DNA of 64,000 bases, taken from NCBI GenBank assembly GCA_023078555.1, contig CM041200.1, positions 1,550,001-1,614,000 of the forward strand, given 5' to 3'. Shown here piece by piece: positions 46,031 to 56,995 of this stretch. Under the pieces are notes generated by a model. The model was not told the DNA's origin, did no database searches, and worked only from the letters and a program-made list of their open reading frames with translations. Source of the DNA: Ulva prolifera. Lineage: Eukaryota; Chlorophyta; Ulvophyceae; Ulvales; Ulvaceae. Each line of letters opens with the position of its first letter. Position 1 is the first letter of the stretch. The translations under genes and the position numbers were made by a program.

Positions 46031-49000
46031 CTGCACAGCACAGAACCGCCCGACATTAGCGCCTCGCCGTCCTGCGGCCAATGCATGTAGCTGCCACTGC
46101 ACGCGGCTCATATGCGACGGCCTAGCGCGCCCTGGCAACCATGCGGCACCCTCGGCCAGTGTGCGTCCGTATCTCTAGAGTTGTGGTGTGCTCATGGCCA
46201 CAGCTGCAGCGACTCGAGTTCAGGCCACCGAGTGCTGCTGCCGGATCGGACGGAGATGCATGCAGTCGCGGGGGGCGCCCTGCTGCCCGTGTCGCCCGTG
46301 CCTACAGCAGGCTCGCAAGCCAGCGCTTGCGGAGCAGACGACGCAGTGCACTGCAGCGCTGGCAGCTGCGCAGCTGCAGTGTGACGGAGGTCTGTTAGCT
46401 GCGGCAGATACTCAGCTGTCAAGGCCAGGTGGAAGGGTCAGCGCTACGTATCAAGTGCAGATCTCACGGGCGATTGCTGCCGGGAGTGAAATGACGGTCG
46501 ACTCTACGCGGGAGCGACGGCCCCTGGCCCCCGGGTACTCACCCGGGTCTGAGTGCACACGTGTTACAAGGACAAAGGCAGCAAGGCGGGCAGCACCGCG
46601 AAAGAAGCAAACAAACGAAGCAAACACACAGACACCCACGCACGCGACACCCACCACGCCCAAAAAAAAAAACCCAGCACCGGCGCAGCAAAAGACACAG
46701 ATCCGCAGACCGCCAAGAGTGCACACGTGTACCGTCGCTGCAGCGTACGTCACCGTGTTCGTGGCCAGTAATCTGCCATCTGTCACTGTACGTGAAGCCT
46801 CGAATGTGCATCATTCGAGCACGGCGTTACGCGAGCTAACATGCGTGACGGCCTGCGGGGTCCACGTCATGATCAGCGCCGCTATAGTACTACCTGTCGG
46901 CTCAGTCAGTGCTATCCCATGGGTGCGCCACAACGTGAACTCGGCAACGCAAGGGGCATTTATAGAGGTCACAGGGTGTTCCGGGTCGAAGGCGGTGGTA
47001 GGGATCGCGAGACAGGCCTGGTGGACGGACTAGTGCTCGAGCACTAGATCTAGTACGCTGGGCACGTGCGGGTGTACAGCCTGTCGCAGCCTGCTGTATC
47101 TCGAGAGATCTTTCGCCCACATCAATTATCTCTCAGGCATGTCGTGACTGACACACAATGAGGCATTGTGCAGCCTCACAACGACGAGTTGTGTCGAACC
47201 CGGTGGTTGGGATGCAGGAGATGGAGGGCGAGCTGTCGCGAATTCGAAGCACAGCAGACAAACGGGTGCTGCACGTATCCGTTGCTCTCACCGACAGCAG
47301 CGATGCCGCAGAGTCGCACCACGCAGAGCCACCCATAGTCGTATCGTCCAACCAGGTTATCCTTGGTCGGTTTCCACATGCTGACAGCCCTGAGGCGCGA
47401 CAAGAACTGCTGTCGTTACCAACTTTGCCGTGCTGTTTTCAAGTATGATCTGTCCGACATTCGCCAAATCAACAGACAAGACCACAGAGGCGGACTTACC
47501 AACAGCAGAGGGAGAACAGACGGTATCTCTATGTCGACCTGTGCCCCAATCGTGCTGCATGACAGCTGACCAGTGGGCGCGTGTGCTTTCTGACAACTGT
47601 CGACCTGACGTCACCGACAGAATCCCATGCACGGTGGATGGGAGGTTGACCTTGTTTCGGCACCTGGCGATTCGAAATGCTCGGCTCACCCCGATGTCTG
47701 CTCATGATCAGTGAGGTCCTTACAAAAACCCGAAGCCAGCCATGTTTGTTCGTGATCGCCATGTTGTGAGCGTTATCCAATGAGGACTCCACCTCTCGGA
47801 TAGTACAGCCATGGTGCACCGGTTCGGTGAGCATTTACCGCTTGCATATGCATACGGTCCACCACGCGCCCCCGTGTTGTTTTGGCTTACGGTTGTACAC
47901 CACGCCACCCTCGCTAGCTTGCAGTCTCGACCAAACTCAAAGCACAAGCATCAGAACAACAGCAGAAACACGAGGAATTCTTAGATTGTCATTGTTATGT
48001 GAAGCGTAGCTTTCGCGGCGAATTTGTGCTGTCATTTAGTGTCGCTGTAGCACTGGACGACTGCTTCTCGACTGTTCTGCTCGGCATCCCTTCGCACTTT
48101 TACACAGCAACTTCAAGCACACAATTGACCGCACGTTTGGCATTAGGACCGATCGGAAGCCTCTCCGTTTCAGCAGCCCGGCTTTCGTGCCACGACGCAA
48201 AACACAACTGCACTTCGGTGATAATTCTGTTTGGAAGCGATAGAATGGCCATGCCTGTCCGGAACAGTGAGAAAATTGAATGACCTGCTGAAGCATATAT
48301 CTGTCGCGAGCGGGGCAGGCCACCATCGTTGCCAGCAGCTGCGTAACGATTGCCATACACACGCTGCTGTCACTTGCCAACGCGTGTTTGTCCATATGCA
48401 TTAACACAGTTGTCTACACTTCGTGCAGAGAGCCTCGACCCATTCCAACGTTCGCGTGGCGCCAGAAACCACGGTGGCTAAGCGCAGCCTGTTCCACGAG
48501 AGACATCAATCAATTCATCCGCTTTATGTTGACAGTCCGAGTTTTCTATAGGAAACGGCTTGTTCCGGGCTGCCAGGCTGGCACGACTGAGATTCACGTG
48601 CTTTCTTCACAGCCAACAACATCGGACAGCGCGCATCAATATACAATGGGCTTAGATTATTTGCGCTGCAGAGTCTGTGTATCCATGATGGTAATGGCTA
48701 TTCCTTGTCGAGGAAAAGAAGCGCGAGTGTGTCGTTAACTTCATCAACGACGACAAGCACCCTTACATTAATTGATCAATATTGATCAAGATGGCAGCGC
48801 AGTAAAATATACGATACTCATTCTTAAACGCATTCTGGCTGCAGAGCCAACTCACGTTGGGCTCTTATGAAGGAGAAGGGTTTGTCGTGATCCTGCTGTT
48901 GTCCTGATGCTCGTGCTTGGAGTTTTGTCGACACTGCGTGCCAGCGAGGGTGGCGTGGTGTACAACCGTCAGGGACAATGACCTAGGGGCGCGCGCGTTG

Positions 49001-49423
49001 ATGCTGACATGCCTACGTCGCGATGCGCCTGCACCGGGTGTCCGGCTTCCAAGCGTAAATGCTGAACTGTTCAAACAACGGCAACGGCAATATTGCATGT
49101 GGCTGGTCATTAATAGCACACTACCAAGCTTCAGCACCACCACCATGATCGCTGTGACGTTTGTGCCCAATGCCACCGTCGCACCACACGACACAATTCT
49201 GAGGACTGACCAGTGTAGCACTTGCGCGCGGCTCATAGACTTGCGAATCCAATTGCTGCACGATGTGTCATACCACTGAGACGTGAGCTTGATTCATGCA
49301 CGCTGCGACTGTGCTGGCTTTGAGCCTGACGATCGGTAGGACCACACAACACGCAAGCCTCTGCTGAAAGCACCTGACGGGCGTCGCTCGCGGCCCCAAG
49401 GTAACGCAGCATAAGGCTTTGAC
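46031..49423. other. 3.4 kb without a supported gene
   Basis: It should contain the permease 5' exon and promoter. A strong donor context (CCCGG/GTGAGTA on the minus strand near 46.54 kb) may mark that 5' exon, but no Met-containing frame fits. There is an A10 run near 46.66 kb. On the plus strand, an ATG frame at 47158-47448 (96 residues, MQEMEGELSRIRSTADKRVL core) and a second at 47430-47714 look mildly protein-like but have no domain. From 47.9 to 49.4 kb GC falls and I see nothing. Confidence 0.35.
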
Positions 49424-52110
49424 ATGATACGTCGTGTGGCTGCCACAAATCAGTGGGCACCGTGGACCTTCCGGGCGGTCCAATGCCACTTGCATGGAGT
49501 GGCAGGCACTGGGCTGGGCAACGTCGAGGCAGCTTGGAAAACCAGAGACGTTGTCAAGATTCAGAGGAGTAGGGCCTATGGATCAGCGTGGGCTTGGCTG
49601 TTTGCCTTCTGGATACCAGCTGGTGCAGTGACTGTCCAGCATGTGTCTGCAGAACGGACTGCCAGATGCGATGACCTCGCGGGAGGCATCGAGGAGCCAA
49701 CGAACAACGAACACACAGCTAAATTTACCATCTTCTCTGACAAAGCTCGACGTGCTGCGGCGGAAGTGCGTTCCTGGACCAGCATGACTTGCCTTGCTCC
49801 TGTGCTGCCCTCGAGCCTCATGCCTGCAGCCCAACGACACACCCCGGCCTGTACATCAAACAATGTAGCTCGCACCATCGTGAAAGGGAGTTACTTGGAG
49901 GCCCTCCAAGGCCAGAGCCTTGTTGCCCCTCAGGCCACTCCTTTGCAGGGCATGAGATCCAGCCGCGCTGCAGGAGCGCTACGAAGAAGCAGAGAGGTGG
50001 TGGGAGATGGCCCGGCAGGAGGCCGTGCAGGGCTTCGGCGAGGATGACGGACACATGGCCGTGATCCAGAACGGCCTGGCAGATGTGCTGCGGCGGCAGG
50101 GCGGCGCAAAGTTCACCCGGGCGGAGGCCCTATACACGGACAGCCTCCGCACGGCGGAGCGGGTGTACGGCCGGGGGGATGTGCGCTACGGCCAGGCGCT
50201 GCAGGCCCTCGGGCAGTACTGCGCCGACGGCGGGCGGCAGCGCGAGGGGCTGCGCCACCTGCAGCAGGCTCTGGCTGTGAAAGAGGGCATCTTCGGCAAG
50301 CTGCACATCGAGTGTGCGCGGGTGTGCAGCCCACGCAGCATGCGCCCGGCGCATACACCTGCCACACGCCTGTAGCCCATGCAGTAGGGTCATGCGCCTC
50401 TGTGCGCACACTCGTTCGTCTGTGCCGGTTGGAGACGCAGCGGAGACGCAGCGGGTATTGAAGCGCCGGTAGGGGCAGCATACAGTTGGGGTAGGCGTAG
50501 TATTTACAGCATTAAGTGGGAGGCATGTCGAGGATTCTGCACCAGGGAAGTGCAGCCGGATGTGTGGTGCAGGTTAAGTCTATCATCGGGGATGTGCACC
50601 ACAGCGCGGGCCAGCACGCCAAGGCCGTCGCAGCGTACCGGCAGGCGCTGGACGTGCTGCGCGCGCTGGGTCAGGACGAGGGCAGCGTGGCAGCCGGCAT
50701 TCAGCGGCGTCTCGTGGCAGCGCTGCTGGCCAAGGGGGCTGCGGAGGAGGCGCTGGCGGTGGTGGCGGACATGCTGCCGTACGCCCGCAATGTGCACATC
50801 ACGGAGCACTCGACGGCGATGCACTGCCTGGAGGGTGTTGCGGACGAGCTGGCGCGCCGGGGAGACACCAGCAAGGCGGTCCCGGCAGCTGAGGCTCTGC
50901 TGCAGGTGCGCTCGCTGCAGCCGCGCGGGCGTGCAGCCGCTGCCTGGTGCTCCCTGTCTCACCGCCTTTGTCCTTGTAGAACAGCTGCCGCCTGCCCTCT
51001 GTGCCGCAGGCGCGCTGTTCCCGGAAGTGTGCCTGCAGCACAGCGTCAGCCGTGGCAGGCCTCTCCACCCGCAGCAGACCCTGCCGCAGGTCTGGCAGCG
51101 GTGGTGTGCAGAGCATGCCTAGTGTTGACCATCGCTCATGCAAGGTCTGGCAGCCGCACAGAAACCCGAATGCGTGAGACCCTCCTGCGGCACTGGTGGA
51201 CAGGGGAGGGGCAACACGTGATGTTTCACAAGGGCCCTCCGACGCTACGCCGTGAGCTCAGTAGCGTGACGGTGGCAGCCTTGCAGGTGCGGAGGGATGC
51301 GCTGCCGGAGGGCCACGCCAACATCGCCCTCGCGCAGCTGGTGCTGGCCAAGGTGCTGCTCATGAGCCGCGACGGCAGCCAGCACCGGCGCGGTCTGGCG
51401 GCTGCGATGGAGTGCACTGATGGCCTCCGCCACGCCGCGAAAGTGCTGCACCAGCAGGCACAGCAGGCCTCCCAGCCACAGTGGAGCCTGTTTGGTGGCG
51501 GAGCCAAGGACGCTGCGCATCCAGGTGGGAGACCCCACTGCTAGAGCACACTCCCGCTGCCCGTGATAGTAGTCTAAGTTTTCGCGCCTGGTGTTGCTTG
51601 CATTCGCACTTGTCAACACAAAGTCAAGCCTTCATGATGACCTTTGCAAATGTCAATCAGCACCCTGTGGCTCATGAGCTTGAGCACGCGAGGCGAGAGG
51701 GCTGCGTGGATCCTGGCGGACCACCTGCTGACAGACAGCGAGCCGTTTGCGCAGCGTTTGCAAGGCTGCGGGCCAACGCGTCGTCGGTGGAGTACGGCCG
51801 GGCTGTCAGCCTCTGCCTTGCGCCGCCGGCGCTGGCCGCGGCGTCGGAGGATGAGTTCGAGCGTGTATGCCAGCATGCCGGCACGGCTCTGAAGCTGCTT
51901 CTGGAGCCGATGCCGGTGAATGAGGGTCCGGCGGAGGAGGCGGGGGTGCATGTGCCGCAGCGGTTGGTGGCCAAGGCTGAGAGGATGCGGCGGGAGGCCG
52001 CGGCGCAGCTGCTGCAGGCCGTCGTCCACCACCCCCGCGTTGCCGGCATCCTGGAGCTGTCGAAGGAGGCTCTAGCGGAGCAGCTGGCGGGCGTCAAAGT
52101 TGAGACGTAG
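49424..52110 (+). CDS. Tetratricopeptide-repeat (kinesin light chain-like) protein, organelle-targeted?
   Basis: Exons 49424-49765, 49974-50321, 50573-50905, 51287-51524 and 51755-52110 join with phases 0,0,0,1, about 538 residues. The first exon (MIRRVAATNQWAPWTFRAV) looks like an organelle presequence followed by a hydrophobic segment WAWLFAFWIPAGAVTV. TPR pairs follow: YEEAERWWEMARQEAVQGFG, FTRAEALYTDSLRTAERVYG, QREGLRHLQQALAVKEGIFG and HAKAVAAYRQALDVLRALG. Their 42-residue spacing and the NGLADVLRRQG type turn resemble kinesin-light-chain TPRs. The C-terminal 118 residues form a helical domain without a repeat signature. Role unknown, probably a protein-protein scaffold. The last acceptor (51754) was chosen because it alone restores phase. 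Confidence 0.72.
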
Positions 52111-52969
52111 GCATGCGGTTGCTGGTCGGGATACAAGCATGGGCTGGACGCCTCCAGTATCTCTGGCTTTGTCACGTTATGAACAATGTAATTATGCATT
52201 TGATGGTCATGGCTTGTCTTTTGGTTCAATTGTGACCGCCCAAGCCACCGCATCCAGCCACCGGGTACACCATAGTATTGCAGTGTTGTTTAGGTTGGCA
52301 TCTCGAAGCGGCGCCCAGCTGACATCTTCGACTGGTGGTGAGCTGCGACGCGGTGGCTCTCTGCGGGAGCTCATGATGTGGACCCCCAGCAGGAGCGAGC
52401 TCCCGCGATGTCTTGCAGACTCTAGTGGCAGCGTCACTGTTGCGACGTGCACAGGCATAGACAGCGAATCGGGTACAGGACATGACCAAGGTCTCCGATC
52501 TGATGCATTCACGACCAGACATTGACAGATGCTGCAATCCCAGGCAAGGACTGACATAGCTGCGAGGTCTATCAGATCACACCACTGTCATCCTGTTTTG
52601 GATGATCATTCTCTTACTTCACTTACACGATTTTGCTGTGCACACCCATGTGCCGTGATGGATGACATGCGGTATTTTGTTCTGTCAATTAAGCGCGTAC
52701 GCTTGCTCCGTTCAGCCGTTCAGATTCAGGCAAACGAGACTGATAACAACGGGCTTTTCGCATCACTGCGGTACGATTCCAGCATGGCAAACACACACAA
52801 CACATGATCTTCAAAATCTGGGTCCGACACCATAAACCACCACGCACTGCTCGGTCGCTGACGACAACACTCGTTCCCAGTCCTATCCACACCAACTCAG
52901 ACCGCTCTTCTGGCCAACCGGTGGACTCTCGCACCTGCGCGGTGCCCGCGCAAGACTCGCAGGCCAGGG
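52111..52969. other. Convergent intergenic region, TPR gene / homoserine kinase
   Basis: About 860 bp between two 3' ends. Nothing beyond presumed 3' UTRs is seen. Confidence 0.4.
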
Positions 52970-54926
52970 CTACTTTGCCTCTACGGTGATGGCGCCCTGT
53001 TCGCAGAGCTCCACGATCTGGATGATGTTGGTCTCGAGCTTGCCGTGCTCGAGGAAGGCCTCGGACATGGCCTGCCCGACCCGCTCGCCGATCGTCTCGT
53101 CGTCCACCACCGCCACCACCGTCGGCCCAGCGCCACTGATCGTGCAGCCGTACGCGCCCGCCGCTTTCGCGGCCCGCTTCACCTCCTTGAATCCCGGGAT
53201 CAGCGGCCCGCGCGCCGCCTCCACGACGACCTCCGCGTCAAGCGACCGTCCCAGCAGCGGCGTGTCTTGCGTGAGGATGGCCGTCGCCTGCACAGCACAG
53301 CCCTCGAGTGCAGAGATGCGGCGACCGACGGTTCGCGGTCTCAGCTGCGGCCGGCCGGGGGATTGTGTAAGCGATCAGGTTTGACTTCCTGTCACTACGC
53401 CCTCACATCAGGATGGCAGATGACAAGTTGCGGACGCTCATCACTGACAGCCTGCGGACGCTTGTCACTCTGCAACACGGGGGACACCACAGAGAGAATG
53501 TGTGCATCGGCGCAGAGGGGCTGCCTGGGGGCTCTCGGCGATGGCCCACTGTTGCGGCGGCAGCAGCTGTGAGTCCGGAGCAAACATCCGAGTATTCCCT
53601 TGTGACACGCTGTAGCTGCAGCAGGCGTGGTCAGGCGCGCGCACGGCAGCAGGTGGGGGCGCACGAGGGAGGCGCCGGCGACGCTATTAGAGATCATGGA
53701 CTTGAAGGGCACCTCGGCCGGCAGCGCCGCCCGCATCTCTCGCGTCGGGGCTTCGAACACGGGCGTCACCAGCACAAACCTCAAGTCCTTGCAGTAGCCC
53801 TCATCTGGCTTCAGCAGCTGAATGTCCAGCGGATCGGCGGACCTGCACGCTTGCTTGCGGACAGTGCCAGATCTGCCACCCTTTTCTGGTTATTTGAAGC
53901 ACGGGCTACTGTCATGGGACAGTGAGTGAGACTGCTGGGAATGTTTGGGGCGTGATGATGGCACAGTCGAGCAGGCTGTGACATATGTGTGGCTCCCATG
54001 CGCAGCTTCTCGGCGGCTGCGCTGTTGTGCTGTCGGCCCAGCATAATAACACCATCACCTGCAATGCCACACAGTGTGCGGCGAGATGATCGTGCGAGAA
54101 ATAGGCCAGTACTGCTGAGCTTTAGTACAACATCGGTGTCAGGGGGGTGGCCGAGAATCGAGTGGAGGCCGCACCGCACGAGGATGAAACCTCCTAGCAA
54201 CGCTGGGGCGATGTTATCAGCATGGTATCCACTGACGAAGGCTTCAGATTGCAGGCCCGCCAGCACGAGCTTCTCCTTCTTGACGGGCTCGCCGAAGAGC
54301 TTGTTCACTGCCCAGCATGCAGCAGCTGCACTTGCAGCGCTGCTTCCCATGCCGCTTCCCAGTGGCAGCCCTTTGTCTAGCTCGAGAGCGACTCCACAGG
54401 ATGGCAAGCCCCCCGGGAATAGCTTTAGAGTCTCTAACGCAGCAATTCCCACGCAGTTTTGTTCCGGCTCGAGCGTAAGCTTTCCATTGTCTCCAGTGAT
54501 CGAGTTGATCACCACCTTCCCAGGCTGCCCCTCGAGGACGGTCGCACGGACAGTGTCCCCTTGACCCTGGCATACATTTGCATAGCTATGAGCCGGTGCT
54601 GTTGGGATTGTGCCTTCCAAGCGGCGCGGGTCAGCTCCGGGAGCATATCTACACCTAGGTCGAGGTGGGAAGAGTGCACACACCTTGACGGCACAGCCGA
54701 TCCAATCAAATCCTGGGCCCAAATTTGCAACCGTAGCTGGTGCAAATGCGGTGACAGTCTGATAGCAAGGCTGCACCTGCACTTCCTTCACCGGCTGACA
54801 TCGGCAGGTGCTAGAGAGATGCCGCCCTGCTTTCGCGGATCTCGCCGAGCTGAACAGCACGGAGTGTCTATGAAAAGGACGCTGAGAGTCCTTATGTGAA
54901 CACCTCATACGCGATTGTACAGTCAT
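52970..54926 (-). CDS. Homoserine kinase (GHMP family), plastid
   Basis: Four exons in matching phases: 54926-54684, 54566-54175, 53842-53665 and 53287-52970, giving 376 residues, the usual plant length with transit peptide. It phosphorylates homoserine with ATP in threonine and methionine synthesis in plastids. The N-terminus (MTVQSRMRCSHKDSQRPFHR) is a transit-like segment. Then come FAPATVANLGPGFDWIGCAV (GHMP motif 1), KGLPLGSGMGSSAASAAAA (ATP-binding loop), SGYHADNIAPALLGGFILVR, FVLVTPVFEAPTREMRAALP and GAYGCTISGAGPTVVAV (motif 3). An extra in-frame ATG occurs at codon 7. The gene is divergent from the predicted membrane protein at 55482, with 555 bp between their starts. Confidence 0.94.
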
Positions 54927-55481
54927 GGTCACCTTCCGCTATCGCTGCGCTATTCAAAGATTGTGGTCAACCATCACCCTCGGCTTCGCCTCCGACAAAG
55001 AAATTTGGATTCATCGAAGTTGACAAGTAATATCTGTTTGCTAGAGCCTGAATCCTATGCTGGGCTGCGGTAACCACGACATACTGTTCAGTTGGAGCGC
55101 TCTACAAGCGTGGCGACACGTGCGTCCGCCCCCAAACGCTGAAGCCCCGCTCAGTACCAAGGATCCAAGATGAAGAAGTCTGCATGGTGAATAATACACC
55201 TATTTCGTCTGCATGCGCAACAACGTCGCCACGGTGCTGATCTCTCATGTGCTCGAGGGGCGAGTCTGACTCACAGTGTCAATTGATCACTAGATATTGG
55301 ACCCACACTGGGACAATACACCAAAATTTGCACTCCAACACCTACAGGACATGTTTTTGACCAGTTCCAGTTAGGCCGAGCATCAATATCGACTGTAATG
55401 CCCATTTCCGGTGGGTCGGAGGATGGACCGCTTGAAATCGCCTGTACGTAGACTTCGAGCGTAGCCGCTCACCTGACGCAA
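54927..55481. other. Divergent promoter region
   Basis: 555 bp of lower-GC DNA between two divergent, probably plastid-targeted genes, presumably holding both promoters. No clear element was identified. Confidence 0.4.
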
Positions 55482-56418
55482 ATGCACTGTACGCTCGCAT
55501 CGTCTGTGCGGCTACGAGGCCGAACATCTGTCCTCGGCAGGAACAGGCTCACGCCGAACTCTCTCGTGAATGACGTGGTGATCACCGCCACGGGCACAGT
55601 GGCATCAGGCTCGTTTGTACTCAGCTCTTTGCAGCTCCTCAACGCAGTTGCGCAGCTGCCTGGGGACAGCGACAGGAGGATCGATTCTGCCGATGATGAC
55701 GATGCATTTGTGTGGTCAGTGGCCACAGTGCTGTCACTGATACCTGTGTTCAACTTCACGGTGCGCTCACTGTCGATAGCTGTCCAGCATGGTTACCACC
55801 ATGATATTGTGTAGCGCTCGAGATTCAGGCGTGCCTAGAAACGCTGTTCGACTGACCCCCGGCTGCTGATTATGTCTCCAGGCATGGGCCATGGCCGCCC
55901 AGTCCACCGATGCTTCCAAGCGGTTCTACACACTCGCTGCAGTATACGCCCCCGCAGCCGTCATACCTTTCCTGATTGGCTCACCGCCCCTGGGGTCGGT
56001 ACTATTGTATGCTCTTTGCGCCCTACACGTACAGGTGTGATCACGTGCCAATCTGGTGGACTGGGATATCAGACAGTATCACCGCAGACCACTGAATTTT
56101 GCCTTCGCGCTGGCCTTGCAGGTAGAGCTGACGGCAGCCATCAACCCAGAGGCTGCAGAGAGATTCCTGGCAGCGTTGCCAGGAAAGGGCAGGCAACTGA
56201 TTGCTGCGGGGGACCAGGGTGCACGCAGGCTCTCTGCATTCATGGAGGCCCTGGAGTACACCATTGCGAAGGAACTCGACCCTGCCGGCCCCAAGCTGCC
56301 GCTGCGGGAGCAGCGCCTCTTTGAGGAAGACATTCAGACCCAGAAGGAGCTGCAGCAGCTAGAGACCGGGGACTGGGATGACAAGCTGCTGGACCGGACC
56401 AGGCGTAACAAGCGGTGA
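55482..56418 (+). CDS. Predicted plastid membrane protein, conserved in plants and algae
   Basis: Exons 55482-55760, 55882-56034 and 56122-56418 splice in phase 0, giving 242 residues. After a basic N-terminus (SSVRLRGRTSVLGRNRL) come hydrophobic segments (VVITATGTVASGSFVLSSLQ and VWSVATVLSLIPVFNFTAWA, preceded by DDDDAF). A third follows (FYTLAAVYAPAAVIPFLIGS), then a charged helical C-terminal tail. The DDDDxxWSVxxVLS...NxTAW pattern recalls an uncharacterised chloroplast protein family of land plants; I recall the pattern but no function. An upstream 5' exon with a fuller transit peptide is possible. Role unknown. Confidence 0.7.
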
Positions 56419-56995
56419 CACAAGATAACCTGCATGACTCACCCACGCCTTCTTCCCCGCGAAATTTAGCATTCAGATTGTAAACTACCTCCAGGTCATC
56501 TCTTTTAAGGACACGCTTGCTCCGGATACTGCTAGCTTTTGAATTATGCCTCACCATTACATGCAGAATCATGTGCAGCATCTGCCAAGAATCCCTCACA
56601 ACCAGCATCCGCCGTCCATTGGAACTGGCTCTTTGACTGGGTTTTTGGCACGACTGCAGACACGAAAGCGATATTCATCGACGCCGAAATATGCAGAATG
56701 ATGTGTCTCAAGAGAAACGGGAAACATGTCATAGGTCTGCTTCTGACAGCATGCATCCACCACTGCAGCTGTCACGGAAAGGCTTGCAGCATTTGCGCAA
56801 CAGTGCTTGGCATGGTCCAACCAACAGAGTAGTTCGCGTGGGTGTAAATGCGTTACACACACCGGAGCAGGCCGAATCTTCTCCGAGTCGGTAACACCAA
56901 CTCAACATCCCGCCAGCATCTTGTCCCACAAGACACTAAACATTTCCATCCCGGTCCACACAGCCGTCCCTGCCTTCGTTCCGCGTGCGGCGGCG
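56419..56995. other. Convergent intergenic region
   Basis: 577 bp between the 3' ends of the membrane protein gene and the Phe-tRNA synthetase gene. No gene seen. Confidence 0.4.

Larger units (their letters stand above)
35211..46060. repeat. Tandem segmental duplication, unit B
   Basis: It carries a truncated glycoprotein, a decayed RNF25 and the intact permease. Spacing to unit A shrinks from about 9.49 kb at the left end to about 8.06 kb at the RNF25-permease side, then grows to about 10.85 kb where unit A lost permease exons. Homology ends near 46.06 kb. Confidence 0.82.

Noticed and set aside
46451..46786. Hydrophobic minus-strand frame resembling a membrane protein (Val/Cys/Phe-rich)
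   Set aside because: It is produced by a low-complexity CACACCCACG-type tract with no start or splice partner. The hydrophobicity reflects base composition.
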